Part shown: positions 9,920 to 16,991 of the stretch, in pieces | Layout of the letters: the number at the start of each line of letters is the position of its first letter | How positions within the stretch are numbered: position 1 is the first letter of the stretch | Assembly (NCBI RefSeq): GCF_900142645.1 | Contig: NZ_FRBP01000003.1 | Coordinates: forward strand, 186,001-250,000 | DNA: 64,000 bases | Origin: Eubacterium callanderi | GTDB lineage: Bacteria; Bacillota; Clostridia; Eubacteriales; Eubacteriaceae | Reading direction: 5' to 3' | Notes under the pieces: generated by a model | The model's input: only the letters and a program-made list of their open reading frames with translations | The model's database searches: none | Told to the model about the DNA's origin: nothing | Made by a program: the position numbers and the translations under genes

Positions 9920-10031
9920 TTTTTCATAACGCAAAATTTCCGGGCCTGCCCATGCGTTATGAAAAACCGCGCAAACCACCTGTTTATGCGGGTTTGCAAG
10001 ACATCAAAACTCATAACCTCATAACGCACAT
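9920..10031 (+). repeat. Left inverted arm flanking the DUF3987 gene
   Basis: A composite 112-bp arm. It contains a 13-bp perfect hairpin TTTTTCATAACGC (9920-9932) / GCGTTATGAAAAA (9954-9966), then a central hairpin GCAAACC / GGTTTGC (9971-9997). Next is a tandem CATAAC-N2-CATAACGC (10012-10027). It ends 14 bases after the DUF3987 stop. Its reverse complement aligns with the right arm at roughly 70 percent by hand. Confidence 0.8.
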
Positions 10032-10045
10032 CGTCCGGGCCTTTT

Positions 10046-11848
10046 TTAGGCGGGGCGATCCTCAGACTGAGCGATCCATTTGGGATTGACGATATATTTG
10101 TAAAAAACACGCCTGCCATTCTGGTCCCGCTCTATTTTTAAATAACCATAATCTACCAGGATATTCAGGAAAATTTCCGCGTCCGCGCCTTTTTTAAAGC
10201 TCAGGTCTCTCAGATTCCTCGCAGCGTCGTAGGCGGTAAAGACCTCAAAGTTATGCTTATCAATGGCCTTGAGCAGTTTTCCGGCTTTCTCCATGTTTTT
10301 GTCATCGCCCATGATCTGGTGGGCGTGCCGGGCGTGGTCGATATAGTAAGTCCAGGCCAGATCACAGGCCTCCTTCATGCTAAAATAGTCCACAGGCGTT
10401 TTTCCTGCCTCTTTTCGGTATTTGGCCACATGCATGAGCCCTGCCAGGCGCAGCACCTGTCCGGGCAGCTTGGAGGTCCACTCCTTGAGGTTGGCGAGAT
10501 CGCCGTTGTTCCGTTCGTCCGCGGCTTTTCGGAAGCCCTTGAACAGCTCGGCGGCATCCTCACTCAGGGTCAGCATCTCATAGGCATCCTCCTCGGCCAG
10601 GGCAATCAACTCTTCCAGCAGATTTTCATAACGTTTTTTCACTTCCTCATCGAGCTTGGGCGCGCCCTCAATTTTGCGCTTGCCCAGCTTGCTCTCCGGC
10701 AGGCTGAACAGGAAACGGGCGGGCAGGCCCCTTTCCAGCAGGATTTTATTCTTGACCACCCGGTCCAGCACATCGGGCTGAACCATGAGGTTCATGGTCA
10801 GGCGGGGATCGTTGATATACTCCCCGGGGCGGCCAACCCGGTCCACGATGATGGTCTCTCCAGAATAGGCCTGGAGGTAGTTGGTAAAATTGGGCTGGCT
10901 GTCGTAAAGGCCCGCGATGTTGGAGAATACTGCGCCCTCAGCGGAGATAATGCTGATCCGGCCCTTGTTCTCCTGGAGCAGGCCGGCCAGCTTCTGGGAG
11001 GTGACGTCGTTGGCCACCAGCCTGGGCGGCGCGGATTTTTCCAGGGCTTTGATCTCGCGCAGCTGATCCTCCATCTCGATGAGCTTGGCCTCCTTTTCAT
11101 CCCCCTTAAGACCGCCGCACGCCTTGCGCATGGCCTCGTAGGCGCTGCGGGCCATGTCCAGCCGCACCTCCACCGAGATGGCCTTGTCGGCATAGTCTCT
11201 AAAGAGCTTTGTCTGGTGCTTAAAAAGGGGATTGGTCACGGCTTTCATAAGGTGGCTTTTCCCCTCTCCGGGCCGGGCCACGCCTAGGACAAAGAGTCCC
11301 AGGGGCTCGTACCATCCGGTTTCGGGGCTGATACCATAACGCCCCTGCAAAAGGGCCGCCAGGGTGCCCAGCATGGCGGTGCCGGCCAGATCAGCGGACA
11401 TCTCCATGGATTCGGACAGATTCTTGCAGTACTCGAAAAGCTCGATGGGCAGATTCTCCATCGGGAACCTGGGCAGGGTAGTATTCTCCTCCAGGGGACG
11501 CAGCGGCTTGAAGCCGTCTTTCCAGGCCTGTGCCTGTTTAATGGACTCAAGCGTTCGCTTGTATTCTTCCTGGTCAAGCTGGCGGCATTCCCCTTCGTAG
11601 TAGATTTCTCCCTGATATTCCTTTATTTCCTCTTCGCCATAGCGGTACCGGGTCTCACCGTTCTCATCAATTTCCTCGATGATGGGCAGACTGACGGTTC
11701 TTCTGGGCGGCACCACTGTGATACCCGCCTTGTCCTTCCACCGCTCACGCTCTTCTTCCTCATCATCAATCATCACCACCTCCAGCATCTCCTCAGGCGG
11801 CTTGGGCGCTGTTTCCAGGCGCGCGTCTTTTTCATCTGTTTGCATCAT
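10046..11848 (-). CDS. DUF3987 (YfjI-like) ATPase, candidate replication/primase-associated protein
   Basis: A 600-residue protein. The first 120 residues are acidic and charged. Then follows the DUF3987 core typical of plasmid, phage and satellite proteins: LPIELFEYCKNLSES, DLAGTAMLGTLAALLQGRY, and a P-loop at about 190-198 (GVARPGEGKSH). A strand RISIISAEGAVF sits at the Walker B position. A long helical region and a winged-helix-like C terminus (about 520-590) complete it. The ATG follows AGAGGA. The family is known from mobile elements as a helicase- or primase-linked ATPase, but no biochemistry is settled. It stands alone between two inverted arms rich in CATAACGC, with no integrase, capsid or relaxase nearby. 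This suggests a minimal replicative or satellite unit, or a domesticated remnant. It could equally be a solitary ATPase binding its own flanks. Confidence 0.85.
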   Translation of the reverse strand: MMQTDEKDARLETAPKPPEEMLEVVMIDDEEEERERWKDKAGITVVPPRRTVSLPIIEEIDENGETRYRYGEEEIKEYQGEIYYEGECRQLDQEEYKRTLESIKQAQAWKDGFKPLRPLEENTTLPRFPMENLPIELFEYCKNLSESMEMSADLAGTAMLGTLAALLQGRYGISPETGWYEPLGLFVLGVARPGEGKSHLMKAVTNPLFKHQTKLFRDYADKAISVEVRLDMARSAYEAMRKACGGLKGDEKEAKLIEMEDQLREIKALEKSAPPRLVANDVTSQKLAGLLQENKGRISIISAEGAVFSNIAGLYDSQPNFTNYLQAYSGETIIVDRVGRPGEYINDPRLTMNLMVQPDVLDRVVKNKILLERGLPARFLFSLPESKLGKRKIEGAPKLDEEVKKRYENLLEELIALAEEDAYEMLTLSEDAAELFKGFRKAADERNNGDLANLKEWTSKLPGQVLRLAGLMHVAKYRKEAGKTPVDYFSMKEACDLAWTYYIDHARHAHQIMGDDKNMEKAGKLLKAIDKHNFEVFTAYDAARNLRDLSFKKGADAEIFLNILVDYGYLKIERDQNGRRVFYKYIVNPKWIAQSEDRPA

Positions 11849-11877
11849 TATTTCCTCTCTTCAAAACGCGCCTTGCT

Positions 11878-11989
11878 ATGTGCGTTATGACGTTATGTAT
11901 TTTGACAGGCCGCAAAACGCCTGTTTATGCGGGTTTTGGCCATTTCTCATAACACATGGGCTGACTTCGGAAAATTGCGTTATGAAAAA
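11878..11989 (-). repeat. Right inverted arm flanking the DUF3987 gene
   Basis: The mirror of the left arm: GCGTTATG-N2-GTTATG (11882-11897), then a central hairpin around CAAAAC / GTTTTG. Next are CATAACAC (11948-11955) and GCGTTATGAAAAA (11977-11989). The 17-base core CCTGTTTATGCGGGTTT at 11920-11936 is identical to, and in the same orientation as, 9979-9995 in the left arm. The arm begins 30 bases before the DUF3987 start, so it also occupies that gene's promoter region. Confidence 0.8.
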
Positions 11990-12005
11990 AGGCTTCCCCA
12001 TTATC

Positions 12006-12030
12006 CATTTTTCACTTTCCATTTTCAACT
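12006..12030. repeat. Remnant of a MITE-like terminal repeat
   Basis: CATTTTTCACTTTCCATTTT followed by CAACT resembles the right ends of the two palindromic elements at 13328-13472 and 40922-41012. No partner end was found nearby. Confidence 0.35.
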
Positions 12031-12100
12031 AAACTGTCCTCTATTTAACACTTTGCCTTTTTTGAAACGCTGGCTCTGCTTTTCATCAGGGCTTTGTTCT

Positions 12101-13042
12101 TTATTTAAGCTGCCGGGCCGCCGCTCGGCAGAGCGCGCAGGGTGAATCGTAGTCCCCGGGGCTCACCTCGATCCCGCAGTCTCTGGCGGCAGCGATCAGG
12201 CCAGGGATACCCTGCTCAAGCAGGGCGCGCATGAGGGGCTGCCGGTTGGGATTATAGCCTCCCAGTATATCGGCCATCGCCTCCCGGTGCAGATTTCCGA
12301 TGACAAAGCCGCACACCCGTACGCTACCGTCCGGGTCCACCGCCAGGGATGTGGGGGCGTCCAGGCGCTCGGTATAGGCAGCCGTGCCGCACTGAAAGCC
12401 GGCATCCAACGGCGTCCTCTGGAAATAATCGGCGAGGTAAATCCTGGCGTTTCCGCCCGGAAAAACGCGGTTTCCCACCCCCACAGGCAGGCGCAGAGAC
12501 TCGAAGCGCCTGAGGCATGCCCTGGTTTTCGCGTCATAGGGATCGCGGCTCTCCGGGCCCTTGAGCCACGTGGGGTGCAGAACGGTGACGCTGCCCAGCC
12601 CGGCTTCACACAGGGCGCGGGCAAAGGCGTACTGCTCGGCGATTGGCAGGTGCTCGGTGTGAAAGGCGTCCACAGATAAAAGGATTTCATTAACGCCGCT
12701 GGCCTCCAGCCGGTCGGCCGTATGCTCCCGGAGCGCCTTGTCGTGGGTAAAGCAGCCGCTGGTGATCAGCTGCCGCCTGGGGATGCTACGGTCCTCTGCC
12801 TGCTGGTGCACAGCGCAGACAGTGGGCACGCACAGCAGGGGCTCGCCGCCAAAGGTCAGCACCGATTCCAGCGCGCAGGCGCGGTCCACCGCCTCAAGGG
12901 CAGCGGCGGCATCCTCTGGCAAGAGCTCCCCGTCAAGCCTGTCCGGGCCCAGCGCACAGTGCGCGCACCGGCTCCGGCAGCGGTGTGTCACGCTGAATTC
13001 TAGCCGCTTTACATGTTTTAAATAGGGATTCCTCTGGTTCAT
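12101..13042 (-). CDS. Radical SAM protein with cysteine-rich C terminus
   Basis: A radical S-adenosylmethionine enzyme, 313 residues. The cluster motif is CRSRCAHC (C-x3-C-x2-C) at about 22-29, and FGGEPLL at about 64-70 marks the SAM-binding strand. Further cysteines lie in FQCGTAAY, RVCGFVIG, RDCGIEV and SPCALCRAA near the C terminus. They could bind an auxiliary SPASM-like cluster. GGAGGAGG precedes the ATG. It is monocistronic and no peptide or substrate gene is adjacent. The fold and cofactor are sure; the substrate is unknown. Confidence 0.88.
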   Translation of the reverse strand: MNQRNPYLKHVKRLEFSVTHRCRSRCAHCALGPDRLDGELLPEDAAAALEAVDRACALESVLTFGGEPLLCVPTVCAVHQQAEDRSIPRRQLITSGCFTHDKALREHTADRLEASGVNEILLSVDAFHTEHLPIAEQYAFARALCEAGLGSVTVLHPTWLKGPESRDPYDAKTRACLRRFESLRLPVGVGNRVFPGGNARIYLADYFQRTPLDAGFQCGTAAYTERLDAPTSLAVDPDGSVRVCGFVIGNLHREAMADILGGYNPNRQPLMRALLEQGIPGLIAAARDCGIEVSPGDYDSPCALCRAAARQLK

Positions 13043-13153
13043 ATTATCCTCCTCCCACGCCTGATTCTCAGGGCCTCACGCTGGCTTCTGCGCTGGCTGT
13101 TGCAGCTATGCCATTATAAGAATTTTTATTCAATCTAATAATTTATTATATCC

Positions 13154-13182
13154 ATTATAGCACCCAACGTCCTGCTGGTAAA
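13154..13182 (-). promoter_or_regulatory. Promoter of the radical SAM gene
   Basis: Minus strand TTTACC (13177-13182), 17 bases, TATAAT (13154-13159) with an extended TGC. A second TATAAT-like box lies at 13113-13118. Confidence 0.6.
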
Positions 13183-13242
13183 GCTTTATTTGAATTGATA
13201 TTTTTTTAACTTTCCAGACCGGCCCAAACCGCCCTCGGCCAT

Positions 13243-13276
13243 AAAAAAAGATGATGTGCTGAAACAGCACATCATC
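13243..13276 (-). terminator. Terminator downstream of the phoR-like gene
   Basis: A perfect 12-bp stem GATGATGTGCTG / CAGCACATCATC with a 3-base loop, followed on the minus strand by seven T. Confidence 0.85.
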
Positions 13277-13327
13277 GGTGGGGGGGACGTTAGCCTTACG
13301 AGAAAAAGTGTTCCGCAGAGGTTTATT

Positions 13328-13472
13328 AATGGAAAATGAAGAATTGAGAATGGAGAATTAAAAGACCCCTTTTGCTGCCGCAAAAGCGATTAAGACAGTG
13401 GCCTTCGGCCGCCGTTTCATTCAAAATGCGCAGCATTTTGTTCCTCTAATTCTCCATTCTGCATTTTCAATT
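13328..13472. mobile_element. MITE-like palindromic element, copy 1
   Basis: About 145 bp bounded by imperfect inverted ends: AATGGAAAATGAAGAAT on the left and, read inward from the right, AATTGAAAATGCAGAAT. Both then run into AATGGAGAATTA. The interior carries short hairpins (TTTTGC / GCAAAA, GGCC-rich, and AAAATGC / GCATTTT). It has no open frame. It is likely a non-autonomous repeat dispersed in this genome; a target duplication was not clear. Confidence 0.55.
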
Positions 13473-13487
13473 GGTTCCGCCTTTGCA

Positions 13488-15245
13488 TCACGCGTCACAA
13501 TTCTTTGGCAGGGTCACCTTAAAGGTGGTGCCAATCCCCACTGAGCTAGTCACCTCGATGGTTCCCTTGTTGTTCTGGACAATGTGCTTGACAATGGCAA
13601 GGCCCAGGCCAGTGCCGCCGTTTTCCTTGGAACGGCTCTTATCCACACGGTAAAAACGCTCAAAGATCCGCGGGATGTCCTCCTCGGGGATGCCACAGCC
13701 GGTATCCTCCACCAGGATGCAGAAATGCGCGCCATTTTCGTAGACCGACACATCCACCCTGCCGCCTTCGTCCGTGTATTTGATGGCGTTGTCCACCAGG
13801 TTGATCATCATCTGCCTGAAATCGTCCGGGTTGATGATAACGCTGATGTCGCCCTCCTTCTGATAGCGCAGCTCGATACGCTTGGACTCAGCCGTCATTT
13901 TGAGAATGTCGAAGATCCGCAGGATTTCCTGGTTCACACCGATGACCTCGCGCTTGTCCTCGCCGCTGCGCTGGTTGTTTTCCAGGTGAGAGAGGATCAG
14001 AATATCGTTGACCAGGCGGGTCAGGCGTTCACTCTCATCGGCGATAATGCTGTAAAAACGGCCAAGGGTGGCCTCGTCGGTAATGTGGTTTTCCTGAATG
14101 GTCTCGATGAAGCCGCGGATGGTGGTAATGGGGGTTTTCAGCTCGTGGGACACATTGGCCACAAAGTCCCGGCGGATATTTTCCAGCCCCTTGATCATGG
14201 TAATATCCTCCAGAATGATGATATTGCCATTGTAGGTCTGGTCGCCCTTGTCCAGCATCTGGGAGCTTGTGACCTTGTAGATACGCTCCTCGATACGGGT
14301 TTCGTAGTCCAGCCGCCCGTCCTCGGTCTCTGCCAGCTTGTCCTGAAGCTCGTACACAAAGGGGTCGCGGTAAACCTCCAGGATATTTTTCCCCTTGATT
14401 TCCTTCTTCAGGTCGATGTTAAAGATGCCCCGGGCCGTATCGTTAATCAGGATGATCTTATTATCCCGGTCTACGGCGATAATGCCCTGGTTCATGCTGG
14501 ACAGCACAGAGGACAGCTCAATATTCTTGCGGTTGATCTTGCTGAAGGAGGCATCCAGCTGCTCGGCCATGGTATTGAGCGAGTCGACCAAATCGCCGAT
14601 TTTATCGTCCCTGAGCATGGTGAGCTTTGTCTTATAATCGCCCCGGGCAATCTTTCTGGCGAAAATGGTGACCTCGTCCAGGGGTCTTGTCTCGTTATTT
14701 AAGAGGAAGGCAAAAATCACAATGGCGATGAGGATACTGGCCAGCGCCACAAAAATCAGGTTGTTAATAATGCTGTAGCTCACATCCTCCATGACGTCAA
14801 GAGGCACTGCGATCCTTACAATATGCGTTATCTGCCCATCCTGATAGTATGGCGCTGCCAGGTAGAGCATATTCTTCATAATGGTGTCGGAATAGCGCAC
14901 CGAGGTGGTGGGCGTCCCCTTCATGGCGCCCTGGACCTCGGGCCGGCTCAGGTGGTTGTCCAGCGAACCGATACCGCTCAGGGACTCAAACAGGACGTTC
15001 CCCTCCACATCTATGATGTTGATGCGCTGGTTGGTGCTGTTTGCATAATGCTCGAGCCCGGTGACGTCGCCGGTCTTGATGTAGCCGGGCATCAGGTCCT
15101 CGACAATATACTCGCTGTTGCTTTTCAGGTTGCTCTCGGTGGATTCATAGTAGGCGTTTTTGAAGATCACATAGGAGAAAACGCCTGAAAAGGCAGTGAC
15201 CAGCACGATCAGGATTGAAAAGACAATGGTGATGCGTTTTTTCAT
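13488..15245 (-). CDS. phoR: PhoR-like sensor histidine kinase
   Basis: A 585-residue membrane kinase with an N-terminal membrane segment (5-27) and an extracytoplasmic sensor of about 130 residues. A second membrane helix (about 165-187), HAMP, a PAS domain (about 240-345), HisKA and HATPase_c follow. The phospho-accepting histidine is in NVSHELKTPITTI. ATP boxes are NLVDNAIKYTDEGG, DTGCGIPEED and GTGLGLAIV. This is the layout of the phosphate-starvation sensor PhoR of Gram-positive bacteria. The ATG overlaps the regulator stop (ATGA). A VicK/WalK-like role is possible, but HAMP-PAS plus the Pho-box-like repeats upstream favour PhoR. Confidence 0.85.
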   Translation of the reverse strand: MKKRITIVFSILIVLVTAFSGVFSYVIFKNAYYESTESNLKSNSEYIVEDLMPGYIKTGDVTGLEHYANSTNQRINIIDVEGNVLFESLSGIGSLDNHLSRPEVQGAMKGTPTTSVRYSDTIMKNMLYLAAPYYQDGQITHIVRIAVPLDVMEDVSYSIINNLIFVALASILIAIVIFAFLLNNETRPLDEVTIFARKIARGDYKTKLTMLRDDKIGDLVDSLNTMAEQLDASFSKINRKNIELSSVLSSMNQGIIAVDRDNKIILINDTARGIFNIDLKKEIKGKNILEVYRDPFVYELQDKLAETEDGRLDYETRIEERIYKVTSSQMLDKGDQTYNGNIIILEDITMIKGLENIRRDFVANVSHELKTPITTIRGFIETIQENHITDEATLGRFYSIIADESERLTRLVNDILILSHLENNQRSGEDKREVIGVNQEILRIFDILKMTAESKRIELRYQKEGDISVIINPDDFRQMMINLVDNAIKYTDEGGRVDVSVYENGAHFCILVEDTGCGIPEEDIPRIFERFYRVDKSRSKENGGTGLGLAIVKHIVQNNKGTIEVTSSVGIGTTFKVTLPKNCDA

Positions 15246-15943
15246 TGATCACCTCCCAGGTTTTCTACCAGGCGGTAGCCCACGCCGCGCACGGTTTCGA
15301 TGTATTTTTCCTGGTCGTCCTCAATCTTCTTCCGCAGGTAACGGATGTGGACATCCACTGTCCGGGTCTCGCCGTAATACTCATAGCCCCAGATTTCGTC
15401 CAGCAGCTGATCCCGGGTCAGCACCTTGTTCTTATTGTTTGCCAGATACAGGAGCAGCTCGTATTCCTTCAGCGTCAGCGACAGCTTTTTGCCGTTTTTG
15501 TATACCTCGAAGGAGCCGGGCAGAATGCGCAGGCTGCCCACTGCGATCTCCTCTGTGTCTGAGCTTTTGATCATCTCGGTGCGCCGCAGGACAGCCTTTA
15601 CCCGGGCGTAGAGCTCCTTCACGCTGAAGGGCTTGGTCATATAGTCGTCTGCGCCCATTTCTAGGCCAAGGACCTTGTCAAACTCCTCGCTCTTGGCGGT
15701 GAGCATGATGACTGGAATGTAAGACAGGTTTTTATCCGCCCGCACCTCGCGGCAGATGGTGAGCCCGTCCTTGCCCGGCAGCATTAAATCCAGAATGATC
15801 AGATCCGGCCGGATATCCACGATTTTCTCAACCGCGCCGGTCCCCTCGTGGACCCCCGCCACCTCAAATCCCTGGGCTTCCAGATTGAATTTAATCAGCT
15901 CAAATATATTAAGTTCGTCTTCTATAATCAGAATTTTTTTCAT
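15242..15943 (-). CDS. phoB: PhoB/PhoP-like response regulator
   Basis: An OmpR-family regulator of 233 residues. The receiver has IEDE, phospho-acceptor in DLIILDLMLPGKDGL and DYMTKPF. The C-terminal winged helix ends RTVDVHIRYLRKKI and ETVRGVGYRL. Such a regulator binds TTNACA direct repeats in phosphate-regulated promoters. Three repeats of that kind lie just before its own -10 box, so autoregulation is likely. GGAGAG precedes the ATG, and it is co-transcribed with the kinase. Confidence 0.88.
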   Translation of the reverse strand: MKKILIIEDELNIFELIKFNLEAQGFEVAGVHEGTGAVEKIVDIRPDLIILDLMLPGKDGLTICREVRADKNLSYIPVIMLTAKSEEFDKVLGLEMGADDYMTKPFSVKELYARVKAVLRRTEMIKSSDTEEIAVGSLRILPGSFEVYKNGKKLSLTLKEYELLLYLANNKNKVLTRDQLLDEIWGYEYYGETRTVDVHIRYLRKKIEDDQEKYIETVRGVGYRLVENLGGDQ

Positions 15944-15980
15944 TTTCTCTCCAATTCTCGCTCAATTTTAACATAATATG

Positions 15981-16024
15981 ATTATAGCATATGTTGTGTT
16001 AAAGGCATGTAAAATCTAGATTAA
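15981..16024 (-). promoter_or_regulatory. Promoter with Pho-box-like repeats upstream of the regulator
   Basis: Minus strand: TTAATC-N5-TTTACA-N5-TTAACA (16024 to 15997), an 11-bp period, followed 10 bases later by an extended TGC-TATAAT (-10 at 15981-15986). The pattern fits the Gram-positive PhoP consensus TTNACA-N5-TTNACA. The outermost repeat is degenerate. Confidence 0.5.
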
Positions 16025-16050
16025 ATTTAGAAGGCAAATCTGTGACTGTT

Positions 16051-16079
16051 AAAAAAGCGGCGCAAACCGAGACTGCGCC
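16051..16079 (-). terminator. Terminator of the small membrane-protein gene
   Basis: Minus-strand stem GGCGCA / TGCGCC with a 9-base loop, then GC and six T. It lies 48 bases after the stop at 16127. Confidence 0.6.
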
Positions 16080-16126
16080 TTTTGTCCAGATAAGAAAAAG
16101 GCTTCGTCTCTCAAGATCCTTACCTG

Positions 16127-16597
16127 TCACTCCTTAAGCTCCCGGAAATGCTGCCAGTGAATCCCGATATGCCCAATGCCCAAAATCACCACAAACACCA
16201 CCATCAAAATGACCCTCCCGTAGATCCCCAGGAGCAGAAACGAAACCACCGGCAGCGTTGCCCCTGCCAGCGGCACACCGCAAAAGCTCGAATAAAAATC
16301 TTTTAGCTTCTGCCCACTTCTAAAATACCGGACCCAGTAGCCCTCGTACAGCAGCATCAGCCCAAAGGACAGCGCCAGCCACAGGCTCCAGGGCGTCAGA
16401 GGGCGGAGGTTAAAATCCGTAAAGATCAGGGCGCAGCAGCTCACCCCCACCTGCCCCACACGCTCACACCACACCAGCAGTTTATGCTCATGTCTGAAAT
16501 CATAGCCCTCCGGCTGCCTCCTTGTCCAGATCAGGTTGGGGATAAACAGCATCAGCAGATACAGTACACCGATGTATGAAAATCCAAAATGTCCCAT
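16127..16597 (-). CDS. Small integral membrane protein of unknown function
   Basis: A 156-residue protein with about four hydrophobic helices: residues 5-23, about 47-62, 70-88, and a long one near 112-143. Short basic or aromatic loops connect them. The sequence ends IGIHWQHFRELKE. A strong GAGGAGG precedes the ATG. No family is recognised. Histidines and arginines in the loops (RHEHK, IGIHWQH) are the only notable polar features. It stands alone with its own terminator. Confidence 0.7.
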   Translation of the reverse strand: MGHFGFSYIGVLYLLMLFIPNLIWTRRQPEGYDFRHEHKLLVWCERVGQVGVSCCALIFTDFNLRPLTPWSLWLALSFGLMLLYEGYWVRYFRSGQKLKDFYSSFCGVPLAGATLPVVSFLLLGIYGRVILMVVFVVILGIGHIGIHWQHFRELKE

Positions 16598-16686
16598 TTT
16601 TTCCTCCTCATTTTTTATAAACAGCGTCGCCGCACAGTTAATACCGCTATTATATCACGTTTGGATTAAAACTTTTACATTTTGTC

Positions 16687-16714
16687 TTGACACCCAAAAC
16701 AAATGTGATATGAT
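16687..16714 (+). promoter_or_regulatory. Promoter of the riboswitch operon
   Basis: TTGACA (16687-16692), 16-base spacer, TATGAT (16709-16714). Transcription would start within a few bases of the aptamer P1 stem. Confidence 0.75.
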
Positions 16715-16730
16715 AATAAAAAAGCATAAA

Positions 16731-16886
16731 ACATTTCAGGTGCTGCATGGCAGATAATAGGGAACTAAGTGAGATTCTTAGACGGGCCCGCCGCTGTAAG
16801 TGGATTGCCCGGCTCATCACCACTGTCCAAAAGGATGGGAAGGGAGCCCGGCGTTAATCCTCAGTCAGAAAACCTGCCTGAAATGT
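16731..16886 (+). promoter_or_regulatory. Cobalamin riboswitch aptamer
   Basis: The ends form a perfect 10-bp P1 stem ACATTTCAGG (16731-16740) / CCTGAAATGT (16877-16886). Inside are the conserved cobalamin-box pieces in order: TAGGGAA, the GCCGCTGTAA block, an ACCACTG segment, GGGAAGG, and the terminal B12 box AGTCAGAAAACCTGCC. Layout and spacing match the AdoCbl-type aptamer. Ligand binding would be expected to switch the operon off through the hairpin that follows. Confidence 0.92.
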
Positions 16887-16914
16887 GTCGACGGTCTTTA
16901 TCTGAGCGGTGGAG

Positions 16915-16967
16915 GCCTGTGGGAATGATGGAAAGTTCGCACCTTAGATTAAGGTCGGGCTTTTTTT
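16915..16967 (+). terminator. Riboswitch-controlled terminator
   Basis: GCCTG (16915-16919) can pair with CGGGC (16956-16960), enclosing ACCTT / AAGGT, followed by seven T (16961-16967) just before the first gene. It is the natural off-state hairpin of the riboswitch, though the lower stem has a wobble and an internal loop. Confidence 0.6.
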
Positions 16968-16991
16968 GTTTGAAAAATAAGGAGATACCAA

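Larger units (their letters stand above)
13043..13487. other. Intergenic region holding a promoter, a terminator and a MITE-like palindrome
   Basis: From left to right: the promoter of the radical SAM gene (13154-13182), the terminator serving the phoR-like operon (13243-13276), and a palindromic element (13328-13472) inserted between the phoR stop and that terminator. No coding sequence is supported. Confidence 0.7.
16598..16991. other. 394-base leader region, see promoter and cobalamin riboswitch
   Basis: No gene. The right two thirds are the promoter, aptamer and expression platform of the operon starting at 16992. The left 90 bases hold only the ribosome site and AT-rich upstream region of the divergent membrane-protein gene. 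Confidence 0.8.

Noticed and set aside
10253-11287. A 344-codon open frame opposite the DUF3987 gene
   Set aside because: Complement shadow with no ribosome site; the minus-strand protein has clear family motifs.
9920-11989. Classical insertion sequence
   Set aside because: The inverted arms are long and diverged, the enclosed gene is not a transposase, and no target-site duplication was evident at the outer ends.
13584-14702. A 372-codon open frame opposite phoR
   Set aside because: Antisense shadow of conserved kinase domains.
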